This document shows, piece after piece, positions 44,784-53,761 of a DNA stretch of 64,000 bases. The notes beneath the pieces were generated by a model. The model was not told the DNA's origin. It saw only the letters and a list, made by a program, of their open reading frames with translations, and ran no database searches. The translations under genes were made by a program, and so were the position numbers. The number at the start of each line of letters is the position of its first letter. The stretch's first letter is position 1. Origin of the DNA: DAOTWA01 sp034435955 (lineage in GTDB: Bacteria > Chloroflexota > Anaerolineae > Anaerolineales > Anaerolineaceae); NCBI GenBank assembly GCA_034435955.1, contig DAOTWA010000054.1, positions 62,001 to 126,000 of the forward strand. Direction: 5' to 3'.

Positions 44784-45962
44784 TCAAGCCTCCGTTAGTC
44801 TGATGATTTCGTTAAGCCGGACAACCGAGGAATAATCCGTCACGAGGGGACCGATTTTTATGTATTCCACGCCATACATACAGGTTAATACAGAGAGAAA
44901 GGTCGATTCGGTGCTGATGGAACGATGTGAGGTGATGACGATCTGGCCATTGCGCTGGGCGGCTTCGATTGCCCGCCGCACTGCGGTGATCGTTCCTGAT
45001 TGGTTCGGTTTGATTACCACCCCGTGGGTGTAATTCTTCGCGGCCCCTTCCACAATCCTGCCTGCGTCCGAAGAATAAAAATTATCGCCGATGATGGAAC
45101 AGGTCTTCTCCTGCAGGGAGGTTAAGGTATGCCAGGCTTCATAATCTTTCTCATGGAACGGATCTTCGAGGAATGCCAGTTTGTATTGGCGGATCAAATC
45201 CATCCAGTACTCTACGAATTCCTCGCTGGACAGGACTGAACCATCAGTTATGGAAAAACGATAGTTCCCGTCTGTCAAAAGATCGCCCCCAGAGGCGTCG
45301 ATCATCAAATCAAATTGATTTGCCAGGCCGAGCCCATCCCGAATGTTCAGCAAGAACTCAATGCATTCACGATTATCGGCGGTATGGAAGCGATGCACCG
45401 GATTACCGGAAATGATGGTTTTTTCATTGTTTAATAGTTTCTCTTTAACCAGGCGCTGGATTTCATTGTGGTTCTCGATCACATTTTCTATGTTATTGCT
45501 CTTCGATACGAGGATAAATTCCGAGAAATCGCTCAGAACCGGATTTGTATATGCGTGCCAGCCGCCATTGAGAATATTGCAGCACAATCGAGGAGCCGTT
45601 AATTTGGTTTCGGGTTTGCCAAAGACCTCAAACAAAGAATTTTTCGTCCGGGTTGCATTATAGAAAGCAAGAGAAAGGCCGAAGGCGTTGTTCCTTCCGA
45701 AAACGGGGATATTTCGCTGAAGGTAGGCGTCTAATTGCTCCTGATCGATTGGGCAATGAAGGATGTTGTCTGCTTCTATCTTGCGAATAATCGTTTGTGG
45801 ATCGATCGACACTTTTTTATCTTCATAAATGCTGATTGTCTCGCCCTGAGGCGATCCACCCGCCCCGATAGACCCATCGTCCAACTCGATGATGAATTCA
45901 TTGGTGAACTGAACGTGGGAATTAAGAATGCGGCGGTATTTGATCGAATTAATCGTGGACAT
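44784..45962 (-). CDS. Divergent enolase-superfamily protein (enolase paralogue)
   Basis: 392 aa, the full length of enolase, and clearly homologous but changed. Retained by position: metal ligands D222 (MIDAS), E266 (LEDPF), D293 (IGDN); K318 (IKPNQSGT), SHRS at 345-348, K369 (IKIG), and H136/E148 in NGGWHA and SEFIL. Lost: the mobile loop SGASTG is replaced by GSPQGE and the catalytic GDEGG loop by SGNPVHR. A true enolase is at 57127. ATG 45962 has AGGGG about 5 nt before it; upstream open frame is ignored. Located between CapA-like and phosphatase genes. Confidence 0.9.
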   Translation of the reverse strand: MSTINSIKYRRILNSHVQFTNEFIIELDDGSIGAGGSPQGETISIYEDKKVSIDPQTIIRKIEADNILHCPIDQEQLDAYLQRNIPVFGRNNAFGLSLAFYNATRTKNSLFEVFGKPETKLTAPRLCCNILNGGWHAYTNPVLSDFSEFILVSKSNNIENVIENHNEIQRLVKEKLLNNEKTIISGNPVHRFHTADNRECIEFLLNIRDGLGLANQFDLMIDASGGDLLTDGNYRFSITDGSVLSSEEFVEYWMDLIRQYKLAFLEDPFHEKDYEAWHTLTSLQEKTCSIIGDNFYSSDAGRIVEGAAKNYTHGVVIKPNQSGTITAVRRAIEAAQRNGQIVITSHRSISTESTFLSVLTCMYGVEYIKIGPLVTDYSSVVRLNEIIRLTEA

Positions 45963-46015
45963 TATTCCCCTTTGTCGCTGCACAGAGCGGCTTTGTTGCC
46001 TGCAGCCGCTATGAC

Positions 46016-47077
46016 TCAGTGAGATGTAAACATGCCCGAACCGAGACCGCGAGCAAAGCGCTGCATCAGCCCAAACAAACCCAACCGACGCACACCGAAA
46101 TGCCACCTGCCCCAAATACGGTCAAACTGAGCGCGTTTGGCCGAATACCATTCTTCATACTCCTTACCTTTGAAATGCTGCAGTGGTCGGCTGGTGTACT
46201 CCATCCTGCGGACGGCCCGATGCAATGGATCCGCAACAGTACAGTCTTTCTTCTGCCAGAATGAGCGAGGCTGGTATTCCGGCGGCATTCCCCGTGTAAA
46301 TCGTATCCAAATTGCCAGCGCTTCGCGATTTCTGGGGGCTTGTTTTACGATCCACGCGCCGGTGCTGTCCGCAACGTTGGAAAAATAGAAATTACCCAGG
46401 CTGTAAAACACCGGGCAGGCAGCGATTAATTCCATCCCGCGCACGACGTGTGGATGGTGGCCGATCAGCATGTCGGCTCCGGCCATTGCCAGTTCATAAG
46501 CGATCTCCCGATCTTCAGGGCGGGGGTAGGGGAAAAGCTCGTCGCTCCAGTGAGCCAGGACGATCACCCAATCGGCCTGTGTGCGCAGATCGCGGATGAC
46601 GTTTTTCGCTTCTTCAATGCCCGGCCAGCAATTTGGGCCTGGGATGGACATCCAATCCGGGTGGGCTTCGGGGAAAACCCAATTTACAACAGCCAGTTTT
46701 CCTTCGGCGGTTGCCCAAATGAGAGGCCTTTTGATTTCTTGAGAGGAAAGGCCGGCCCCCAATGTGGTAAATCCTTCCTGTTGAAGCGTGTGCAGCGTGT
46801 TAGCAAGCCCTTCCTTACCGGCGTCCAGGATGTGGTTCGTGGCCAAGGCCGCAAAACCTGGCGCCCAATTACGAATGATGCGCGGCGAATCGGGGTGGGC
46901 GATGATCCGCGGACCGCTAGAACGAGGGATGGGATTGATTACGGTGCCGATAGGCAGCTCCCAGTTGAAGAGAATCCTCTCCTTTTCACCAGGCGTCATG
47001 CCAGGGGGTGCATCCCAAACCGGCATGATTGGGTTATGGCTTCCAAAAGCCACATCGCCGATACACAACAATTGCAC
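46016..47077 (-). CDS. CapA-family (PGA_cap) metallophosphoesterase-like protein
   Basis: 353 aa without an evident signal peptide. Motifs of the PGA_cap family: LLCIGDVAFG at the N-terminus, ATNHILDAG, VVLAHWSDE, and IGHHPHVVRGMEL with CPVFYSLGNFYFS. CapA proteins act in poly-gamma-glutamate export or in capsule modification; this one lies in a polysaccharide locus, so a capsule-linked role is likely but undefined. It precedes the enolase-like gene by 53 nt. Confidence 0.88.
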   Translation of the reverse strand: MQLLCIGDVAFGSHNPIMPVWDAPPGMTPGEKERILFNWELPIGTVINPIPRSSGPRIIAHPDSPRIIRNWAPGFAALATNHILDAGKEGLANTLHTLQQEGFTTLGAGLSSQEIKRPLIWATAEGKLAVVNWVFPEAHPDWMSIPGPNCWPGIEEAKNVIRDLRTQADWVIVLAHWSDELFPYPRPEDREIAYELAMAGADMLIGHHPHVVRGMELIAACPVFYSLGNFYFSNVADSTGAWIVKQAPRNREALAIWIRFTRGMPPEYQPRSFWQKKDCTVADPLHRAVRRMEYTSRPLQHFKGKEYEEWYSAKRAQFDRIWGRWHFGVRRLGLFGLMQRFARGLGSGMFTSH

Positions 47078-47157
47078 AGCGCGTCCCTTTATATAGAGGT
47101 CTCATCATGGAAATGAATGATCGACAGTCGCTCTCTCGATGGCAAATTGCCCCCCAC

Positions 47158-48741
47158 TCAATCCTGGGCATTCACGATGACCATCCGCAACCTTTCGAGG
47201 ATTTTCCGTCGCTGAGGGGCGGTCAAGCCCAAGAAGAAAGAAAGCAACAGAATCACGATTGCTGTCGAAGAGGCGGAAAGGAAAAAAGCGATCCATCCAT
47301 GTATGCCGGGTGTCCAGGACAAAGAAATGGATTGATCCACAAAATAGGCTAACAGGTAAAAAATTCCCATGACCAAGGCGGGTCGGATGATGGATTTGAG
47401 CTGATTAGTAAACTTGAAGTAAAGATGACGGCCGACCAAGATCGGATAAGAAATCGAAAGAATGGATCGGCCGATCAGCAGCCCGGCGGACACTCCGATA
47501 ATCCCGAGTTTGAATACTCCGACCAGGATGCCTGATGCCGCCAACGCGATGACGACTGAAACCCCGCCGAGGATCACTTTATGCTGAATACGAAGGGTGA
47601 GATCGATGATGCTGGCGTCGTTTCTGATTAAGACGAACTGAGTAACAACCAAGACAATTAACAAGTCGGGTAAGGCACCCGCAAAACGCTGCGAACCAAC
47701 CCAGAGACTTAGGAAGGTTCGATTCCACAGCAATATCGAGGTGCCCAAGGTAGTCAAGATGACCCAGGTGAGGGCCATAATTTCACCACGAACCTGAACA
47801 GCCTTTTTATGATCTCCTACGCCAATAATTCCACCCAGCCCGGGTATGATGCCCATGACGACGATGGCCACAAAACTGATCAGCGTTTCCGGCGCATATT
47901 TGGTCAACGTATAAGTAGTGACCGACTCGACCGAATTCAAAAGTCCCAATACTACAACATCGCTTACCACCATCAAGTTCATCACCACGTCCCAGCCGAG
48001 AAACCAGCCGCTCAGCCTTAAGAATTGGAACATTTCGTTTTTGGCAGGCCAGATCACCCCGAACCAGGGTGTATGGTTGCGGGCAACGAAAAGGTAGATT
48101 AATCCGCCCAGAAGTTTGGTGATCAGCGCAACTGCTGCCACGCCGATGATGCCGAAACCCAATTGGAGAACCAACCAGGTGAGGCCCCCGCCGAAGAAAG
48201 TCAGTGCGGCCAATACCCCCATACGCTTGTAGCCCATATTTTCGCCGCGCAGCACGGACTGAGGAAGATCCGATAATGTGAGGGAGGCCAATGTAGCCAC
48301 AAGCAAAGCGGCCGTTATGCGCACCGGCCAGTAGGATTCAACCGGTGCGTTCAACAACTTTGGCGCGAACCAGGATAATACCCCGCCCGCAGTGATCATG
48401 AGGGGCAAGAACAGCGCCCAAACGGCGAGCGTGCTGCCGACATAGCGGCGCTTCTTCTCATAGTCTGCGGAAGATTGCTGGTTCGCGAGCGTCCACATGA
48501 GAGCCAGGGTCGGCTTGCCGCTGGCAGGTGAAAGGTAACCCACCATGCGGTTCAGTATTTGCCAAACCCCATAGAAATAATCTCCTAATCCTCTAACGAC
48601 CCAAGGTGTAATCAGGAAAGCGACCAATAGCTGCGAAACATAATCCAGGGCTGAAGTGAGAGCATTCAGGTAAGCCTTTTTTGTGAGGCCTTCGTCATAA
48701 AACAGCCTGGAGATGTAACTATGAACACGGATCGTCTTCAT
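47158..48741 (-). CDS. Wzx-type polysaccharide flippase
   Basis: 527 aa with about 12-14 membrane segments; MATE/MVF-like polysaccharide exporter. Begins with a short cytoplasmic region and WVVRGLGDYFYGVWQILNRM, typical of Wzx proteins that move lipid-linked repeat units across the membrane. With the Wzy-like protein at 40269 and the Wzz-like protein at 53758 it completes a Wzx/Wzy-dependent pathway. The gene lies after the P-loop kinase-like gene. Confidence 0.9.
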   Translation of the reverse strand: MKTIRVHSYISRLFYDEGLTKKAYLNALTSALDYVSQLLVAFLITPWVVRGLGDYFYGVWQILNRMVGYLSPASGKPTLALMWTLANQQSSADYEKKRRYVGSTLAVWALFLPLMITAGGVLSWFAPKLLNAPVESYWPVRITAALLVATLASLTLSDLPQSVLRGENMGYKRMGVLAALTFFGGGLTWLVLQLGFGIIGVAAVALITKLLGGLIYLFVARNHTPWFGVIWPAKNEMFQFLRLSGWFLGWDVVMNLMVVSDVVVLGLLNSVESVTTYTLTKYAPETLISFVAIVVMGIIPGLGGIIGVGDHKKAVQVRGEIMALTWVILTTLGTSILLWNRTFLSLWVGSQRFAGALPDLLIVLVVTQFVLIRNDASIIDLTLRIQHKVILGGVSVVIALAASGILVGVFKLGIIGVSAGLLIGRSILSISYPILVGRHLYFKFTNQLKSIIRPALVMGIFYLLAYFVDQSISLSWTPGIHGWIAFFLSASSTAIVILLLSFFLGLTAPQRRKILERLRMVIVNAQD

Positions 48742-48772
48742 GGGTCATGTCTTTATTTATCTGTTCGGATGA

Positions 48773-49477
48773 TTAATTTGATCGGGTTATCGATAATTCC
48801 GCGGCTATTCTTCGGGTGATTTGAGACATCGAAACCTGTGAGGTATCAAATTGGCGCACGCTGATTTCTGGAGCAAAGGCAATAAGTGAATGAAGAATTT
48901 CCTTGTACGTTTTGCGGAACGAGTCTAAATATTGGAACGATTCCTGATCTGATTTGATCTTTACGCCATGCGGTTTTTCCCGCGAACGAATCCTTGCCAC
49001 CAAATTCGTATTGGAGGCGTCCAGCCAGATCACTTCGTCCAATGATTTCGCCCATTCCTTATAAATTTTCCGCCACCATTTCCGGGCCATTTCACAACGA
49101 ATCAAATCTGGGCCGTAAACCATTAAGAAAGCCATGATAAAAATTGGCCCTTCATCCAGGAGGGTTATGCGGCCATTACGATGGGCCTGCCTTTTGATCA
49201 AATCGGGCCATCCTGTCAGAATGGCCATTTCGGCGATCTCGCGTTTTGTGAGCCAACGTCCCTTATGATGAATATAGAAATAAAATAAGGTAGGAATAAG
49301 TTTTAATATATGGATAATAAAGAAGGGAATATCGGCCATTCGGCGAGTGTTCGGGCTCTGATCAACGAGCGAGACATCAGGGTTTTTAGCCAACAGAAGC
49401 GCCAGTGTGCTCTTCCCCGCTCCTGCAGGCCCAATGATCTCGATTAATTTTGTGTTCCCTTTTCTATCAGCCGACAC
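48773..49477 (-). CDS. P-loop kinase-like protein (thymidylate-kinase type)
   Basis: 234 aa. Walker A IIGPAGAGKSTLALLLA near residue 15 and a DEGPIFIMA segment suggest a nucleoside/sugar kinase-type P-loop NTPase; the middle segment FFIIHILKLIPTLFYFYIHH is hydrophobic. The likely start is GTG 49477, overlapping the methyltransferase gene by 11 nt; no other start precedes the Walker A. In polysaccharide loci such proteins may phosphorylate a sugar or lipid, but this is inference. Confidence 0.75.
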   Translation of the reverse strand: MSADRKGNTKLIEIIGPAGAGKSTLALLLAKNPDVSLVDQSPNTRRMADIPFFIIHILKLIPTLFYFYIHHKGRWLTKREIAEMAILTGWPDLIKRQAHRNGRITLLDEGPIFIMAFLMVYGPDLIRCEMARKWWRKIYKEWAKSLDEVIWLDASNTNLVARIRSREKPHGVKIKSDQESFQYLDSFRKTYKEILHSLIAFAPEISVRQFDTSQVSMSQITRRIAAELSITRSN

Positions 49478-50246
49478 GGGTTATTTGACTGGGGCGACAA
49501 ACAAAAATCACATATCGAGAGAATGGCGTCAGTAAGGATATTTTCGAAAATATCCTTTCTGTTGAATTGATCAAACCGATCAAGCGTTTATTTCGCTCAT
49601 CGTAAATGGGCAGTACGCCAAAGTGATACACTTCGGCGATAGAAAATCCATGCTTATCGAGCAACTCGGACGCTTGCGAGATGCTTAAAGTATGGAACAA
49701 GTCATTATCAATGTGTTTGATCCATTGATACAATCTGATTAACTTTACAAGCAGACTGCCCTCATTCATATGAATATTAAAAATGAAATATCCGGAGGGT
49801 TTTATTAAATATCTTATTTCTTTCAGCGCGCTTTCTCTCAACTCTTGCTCGGCATTCAGAAAGAAACGAAAAGCGGTTATTAGATCAAACGACTGGTTAG
49901 GAAACATCTTTGTCGTCGTCAGATCCACATGAACCAATGTCGCATGACGGCACTTTTTTCTCGCCACTTCCAGCATCGATTCGGATATGTCCACGCCGTA
50001 CGATTCGGCTGCGTATGATTCCAGCAGAGATAGAATTCGTCCTGTCCCACAAGCAAAATCTAAATATCTGATTTCTGATGATGCATCAAAGAGTTTCTTT
50101 ATAAGTTGTGTCAAGACCTCCTGCTCCCATCGCCAGACCATCTTTCGATAGGGCAGATTTACAAAAGAATTTTCATATGATTGCCCTTTTTCTGGAGCCA
50201 AATGCGATAATCGATAACTTCTTGCACTCATTCGGCGTTCATCCAA
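49467..50246 (-). CDS. SAM-dependent methyltransferase
   Basis: 259 aa, class I methyltransferase. SAM-binding motif LDFACGTGRILSLLE, then GVDISESMLEVARKKC (motif II acidic residue). Probably methylates a sugar hydroxyl or amine of the repeat unit. Its DNA is distinctly AT-richer than the flanking genes. ATG 50246; the preceding gene stops 46 nt upstream. Confidence 0.88.
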   Translation of the reverse strand: MDERRMSARSYRLSHLAPEKGQSYENSFVNLPYRKMVWRWEQEVLTQLIKKLFDASSEIRYLDFACGTGRILSLLESYAAESYGVDISESMLEVARKKCRHATLVHVDLTTTKMFPNQSFDLITAFRFFLNAEQELRESALKEIRYLIKPSGYFIFNIHMNEGSLLVKLIRLYQWIKHIDNDLFHTLSISQASELLDKHGFSIAEVYHFGVLPIYDERNKRLIGLINSTERIFSKISLLTPFSRYVIFVCRPSQITRVG

Positions 50247-50291
50247 GAATATTGGAGTTGTCGTGAATAAACAGGTTTCTGGTTTGAATGG

Positions 50292-52979
50292 CTAGTTGCC
50301 CGCATAACACTTTTTCAGCAGAACAATTCCGTCCTGGGGCTGGAGGGTAATCTGATTCACCAGGCTGCCATCGTTGTATCGTGCTGCAGACACCCATTTG
50401 AAAGCATCCGCAACCACCATTCCCTGGCCTGTGGCCGTAAGAGTTACATGCCCATCCTTGCCGGCGTTGAATTGGTATGTACCCAGGCTGCGCCAGCCTA
50501 CCTCACCCGTCGCCTCGTCGAGGAGCACAACTGAAGCCCCCTGAGCATGGTAAATGGTGACGGTCACGGCGCTGCTCTGTTTTTCATCTGGATCAACCCA
50601 AGCCAACACCTCATACGAGCCAGCGTAAGCAAGGTTAGGCGTATAGGTGATCTTCGCTTTGCTGCCAGCAGAGGCCACTCTCACGGTCTTGCCAAACTGG
50701 TCGTCGTTGGCTTTTTGTTCTTTCCAGCCCGCAGAACCCACCGCTTCATCATCGTCGACCCGGGTTTGAAATAGAGGCGCCTGATCACCTTTCAGTTTGC
50801 AATAAGCGCCCGGGAGAGGTGCCGTTTGTACATCTCTGGTGGTGTTCACCACGGCCAGGCCGTTTTCGAACGGCCGCGCCCAAACGCCCAAAGCACCCGG
50901 CTGAAACTGAATATCATCCAGCCATAATTCCCCCGCGCTCCCGCCAACCTGAAACTGAAGCACGCCGTCATCGGCGGTGACAGTGGGGTAACCCACCAGA
51001 TGAAAGTGCTGCCAGTCTGTGGTTATATCTGCTCGAACGTTAAAGCCGTAATCGGTGCCCGGCGGCGCCTGCTTGACGATCTTCGCATAAATGCTAAGGG
51101 GTTTGTCGCTGCGAGCCCAGAAGGATAATGTATAGCTTTGGCCAGCCACAGTGCTGATGTGAGGCTGATAGACGAGCACGGACCACGGCCAGGCTGGCTT
51201 GCTCACCACAATGTGAGCGGCGTAGTCGCCGGTCTTACTCCCAGAACGGTCTATGGATACGTTGGCTGTCGCACCGGATTCGCTTTCTATCCACCAGCGC
51301 CAGGCCCGCAGCCTTTCTTCAAAGCCCCCGTTGGTCACCTCATCGGGCGTGTCCAATGAATCGATGAGAAGGCGAGGATCCCCGATGGGTTGGCCCAGAT
51401 AACCATGGGGAGGTAATGTGGACGACTGGCTGCCAACCGGAGCTCCAAATTCGTCGTACCACCATACCTGGCTATCCTCTGAACGGAGGTCAAATGAAAA
51501 AAGACCGTCGCCCATCAATGCGCTGGTCAATCCAAAGCGCATTCGCTGGAAGCTGGCGGCTGCTTCGGCCTGCATAGCAGGCGGCATTTGACCCATATAA
51601 TGGAAAGGGAATTTTTCGTCATAAATGGGCTCGGGTTTCGTCTGAATGAATGTGATCCGGGGTTCTTGCCCGCGGGCAGACCAATCCCGATATTCTCCGA
51701 TTACTTCATCCCAGGTGATGTTGCTGTTGCCATCTAAGACAGACGAAAGTTCCCATTCGATCAGGCGACCATTGATCCACCGGGCGTAGTCCGGCGAGGC
51801 TTCATTTCCCATCAAGATGGCATGCGGTAAGCTCGCCCGTATCTGGGAGAGAAAATCTTCCACGCCCGCCTGGTATGCGGCATCGAGTGTTTTCGGGTCA
51901 TCCGGTTGACCATCGAGGTCGCTGTCGATATCGTCGTTCAGCCAGGAGATCGTCCCATGGAGGAGATCCCAGAAGATGCCGTCGTAAGCGTAGCTATCCA
52001 ACTGGCTGGCGGATTGGGAGCGGAATTCCTCGATATTCTTTTGGACCAGTAGCGCGCGACAGTAGGGGATAACCATGTTGAACATCGGATGCCCCCAGTA
52101 CTTCACCAGCAATATCTTGCCATGGCTGTCACGTAACAAGCAGTTATAGCCTGGATCTCCCGGCTGGCTGTTCCACCAACGCGTGGTCAACGGGTCTATG
52201 TCTGGCCATCCATGGGTGGCATTCAACGTCAAAAGTATTTTGGCATAAGGGTTGACAGCTCGTATGGCTTTCGTTTGCTCGAGTGGATTGTCGAGGTGAT
52301 AGGGCAGAAATAGATCATACCCGGCAAAGAATTGTATATTGGGTACACCCTTCTGCGTACCCCACAGGTAAGCCAGGCGTGGAAAGCCGTCATGCCAGGG
52401 TCCAAGAACGCGCAGATGAGTGCGCCATCCTTCGGGATTGGATTCGCGCTGGTCGGCTGAGTTCTGGCAGCGAACAAAAAACCATCGCTCGTCTAAATCA
52501 TGAAACCCGGCGACTTCGGTGCTGTGATTTAACGTGCCCTGTCCGATCTGGAAATCGTTTGGCATGAATTCGAAAGGGGCATCGGTTCCTTCGCTCCAGC
52601 GGCAGTTTGCCGGCTCTGCGGTAGTGAGATGGAGGGTGATCGATTGAGTTCCGGCCGGCAAAAGACCGGATGCCGGTTCCAGCCCATTTGAATTGGAAGA
52701 AGATAATGCGGTTTGATCTGTGGTCGGGGTCTTACAGGATTCAGGCGGGCTGCACGGTTCGATCTCACCCTTGTTGCTGATATCCAAGTGGGTATCCAAT
52801 TCGCGCGCTCCAGCATTGGCCGCAACCGGGGCGACCTTATCTTGATGTGCGCTGTCTGCGCTTGCCTTGCGCCACATATCGCTGGCCTGATCGCCCTTCA
52901 GCGTGATGCCGAAGATGACCGCCAATACGGAGAATACAATCGCCAAACCAAACAGGCCAGATATGGATCGAAATTTCAT
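50292..52979 (-). CDS. Membrane-anchored glycoside-hydrolase-like protein
   Basis: 895 aa from ATG 52979 (MKFRSISG). An N-terminal membrane anchor or signal (LFGLAIVFSVLAVIFG) is followed by a low-complexity region, a barrel-like domain with YDGIFWDLLHG and SDLDGQPDDPK similar to putative glycosyl hydrolases of polysaccharide loci (GHL15-like), a CBM4/9-like domain (about 600-730, LSFWARSDKPLS), and a C-terminal golvesin-like beta domain (GSYEVLAWVDP, VADAFKWV). Likely processes or binds the exported polysaccharide at the cell surface. The extra upstream open frame overlaps the YdcF gene and is not used. Confidence 0.75.
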   Translation of the reverse strand: MKFRSISGLFGLAIVFSVLAVIFGITLKGDQASDMWRKASADSAHQDKVAPVAANAGARELDTHLDISNKGEIEPCSPPESCKTPTTDQTALSSSNSNGLEPASGLLPAGTQSITLHLTTAEPANCRWSEGTDAPFEFMPNDFQIGQGTLNHSTEVAGFHDLDERWFFVRCQNSADQRESNPEGWRTHLRVLGPWHDGFPRLAYLWGTQKGVPNIQFFAGYDLFLPYHLDNPLEQTKAIRAVNPYAKILLTLNATHGWPDIDPLTTRWWNSQPGDPGYNCLLRDSHGKILLVKYWGHPMFNMVIPYCRALLVQKNIEEFRSQSASQLDSYAYDGIFWDLLHGTISWLNDDIDSDLDGQPDDPKTLDAAYQAGVEDFLSQIRASLPHAILMGNEASPDYARWINGRLIEWELSSVLDGNSNITWDEVIGEYRDWSARGQEPRITFIQTKPEPIYDEKFPFHYMGQMPPAMQAEAAASFQRMRFGLTSALMGDGLFSFDLRSEDSQVWWYDEFGAPVGSQSSTLPPHGYLGQPIGDPRLLIDSLDTPDEVTNGGFEERLRAWRWWIESESGATANVSIDRSGSKTGDYAAHIVVSKPAWPWSVLVYQPHISTVAGQSYTLSFWARSDKPLSIYAKIVKQAPPGTDYGFNVRADITTDWQHFHLVGYPTVTADDGVLQFQVGGSAGELWLDDIQFQPGALGVWARPFENGLAVVNTTRDVQTAPLPGAYCKLKGDQAPLFQTRVDDDEAVGSAGWKEQKANDDQFGKTVRVASAGSKAKITYTPNLAYAGSYEVLAWVDPDEKQSSAVTVTIYHAQGASVVLLDEATGEVGWRSLGTYQFNAGKDGHVTLTATGQGMVVADAFKWVSAARYNDGSLVNQITLQPQDGIVLLKKCYAGN

Positions 52980-53020
52980 TGTTTGTGCGGAGTTCGGAAT
53001 AAATTCTGATCGGGAAGAGC

Positions 53021-53761
53021 CTATTGGGTATCGAAGGTGGCCAACCAGTTTTGCAGCGGCCCCCAGCCGATTTGATACCTGGCAAAATAGTAAATGATTT
53101 TTTCGTACTCGTCCCTTACCATGTTGCTGGTTTCCCAATCGGTCCACCAGCGACGTTGATAAAAGGTGTCTTCAAATGGCACGGGGGCCATAATTAACTT
53201 TACCCCGCTGCCCAAGACTTTACGGTAGGTCCACCTTGCCCGCCACATATGGTAAGGATCGCTGACGATGATCACCGATCGAATGGGCATTGGGCTCTCT
53301 ATAATAAATGCTTTGAGTCTCTCGGCTTCCTCATATGTGCTATGGATCTCGGTATCATCCGTGGCGATTGCCGAGGATGGGACGCCCAGCTCAATGGCCA
53401 GTTCTTTGCTATGTTGCCCGTGGTAATATTGATGTTGCTGACACCATCCGCCGGTGAAAAACAACTCTTTTCCGTAACCCTGCTGGTACAACTGAATCCC
53501 GTACTCGGTGCGATATTCCTCGCCGCTGATCACATGGATCACATCCGCCGGTTCGAGCTTATCCTGCACGATTAAAAAATCACCTACGGCCATCAGAATG
53601 GCTTCTTTGTTCAGCCAAACTACAGCCGCAATCACGACCAGAGCGAGGACGATCATGAGGATAAACGATCGAACGGTACGGTTGCGTTTCATGCGGCGTG
53701 TTCGTGGAAGAGTTTGGCTGGAAAGAGAGGATTCAAGGATCTCGGTGGATTTGACTTTCAC
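53021..53761 (-). CDS. YdcF/SanA-like (DUF218) membrane protein
   Basis: 246 aa. One membrane helix (about 30-50, LMIVLALVVIAAVVWL) and a DUF218 domain with ADVIHVISGEEYRTEYGIQLYQ, EIHSTYEEAERLK and IIVSDPYHMWRA. This family includes ElyC and SanA, linked to envelope or polysaccharide lipid-carrier metabolism. GTG start overlaps the upstream Wzz/Wzc stop (GTGA) with AAGGA 6 nt before it. Precise role unknown. Confidence 0.85.
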   Translation of the reverse strand: MKVKSTEILESSLSSQTLPRTRRMKRNRTVRSFILMIVLALVVIAAVVWLNKEAILMAVGDFLIVQDKLEPADVIHVISGEEYRTEYGIQLYQQGYGKELFFTGGWCQQHQYYHGQHSKELAIELGVPSSAIATDDTEIHSTYEEAERLKAFIIESPMPIRSVIIVSDPYHMWRARWTYRKVLGSGVKLIMAPVPFEDTFYQRRWWTDWETSNMVRDEYEKIIYYFARYQIGWGPLQNWLATFDTQ

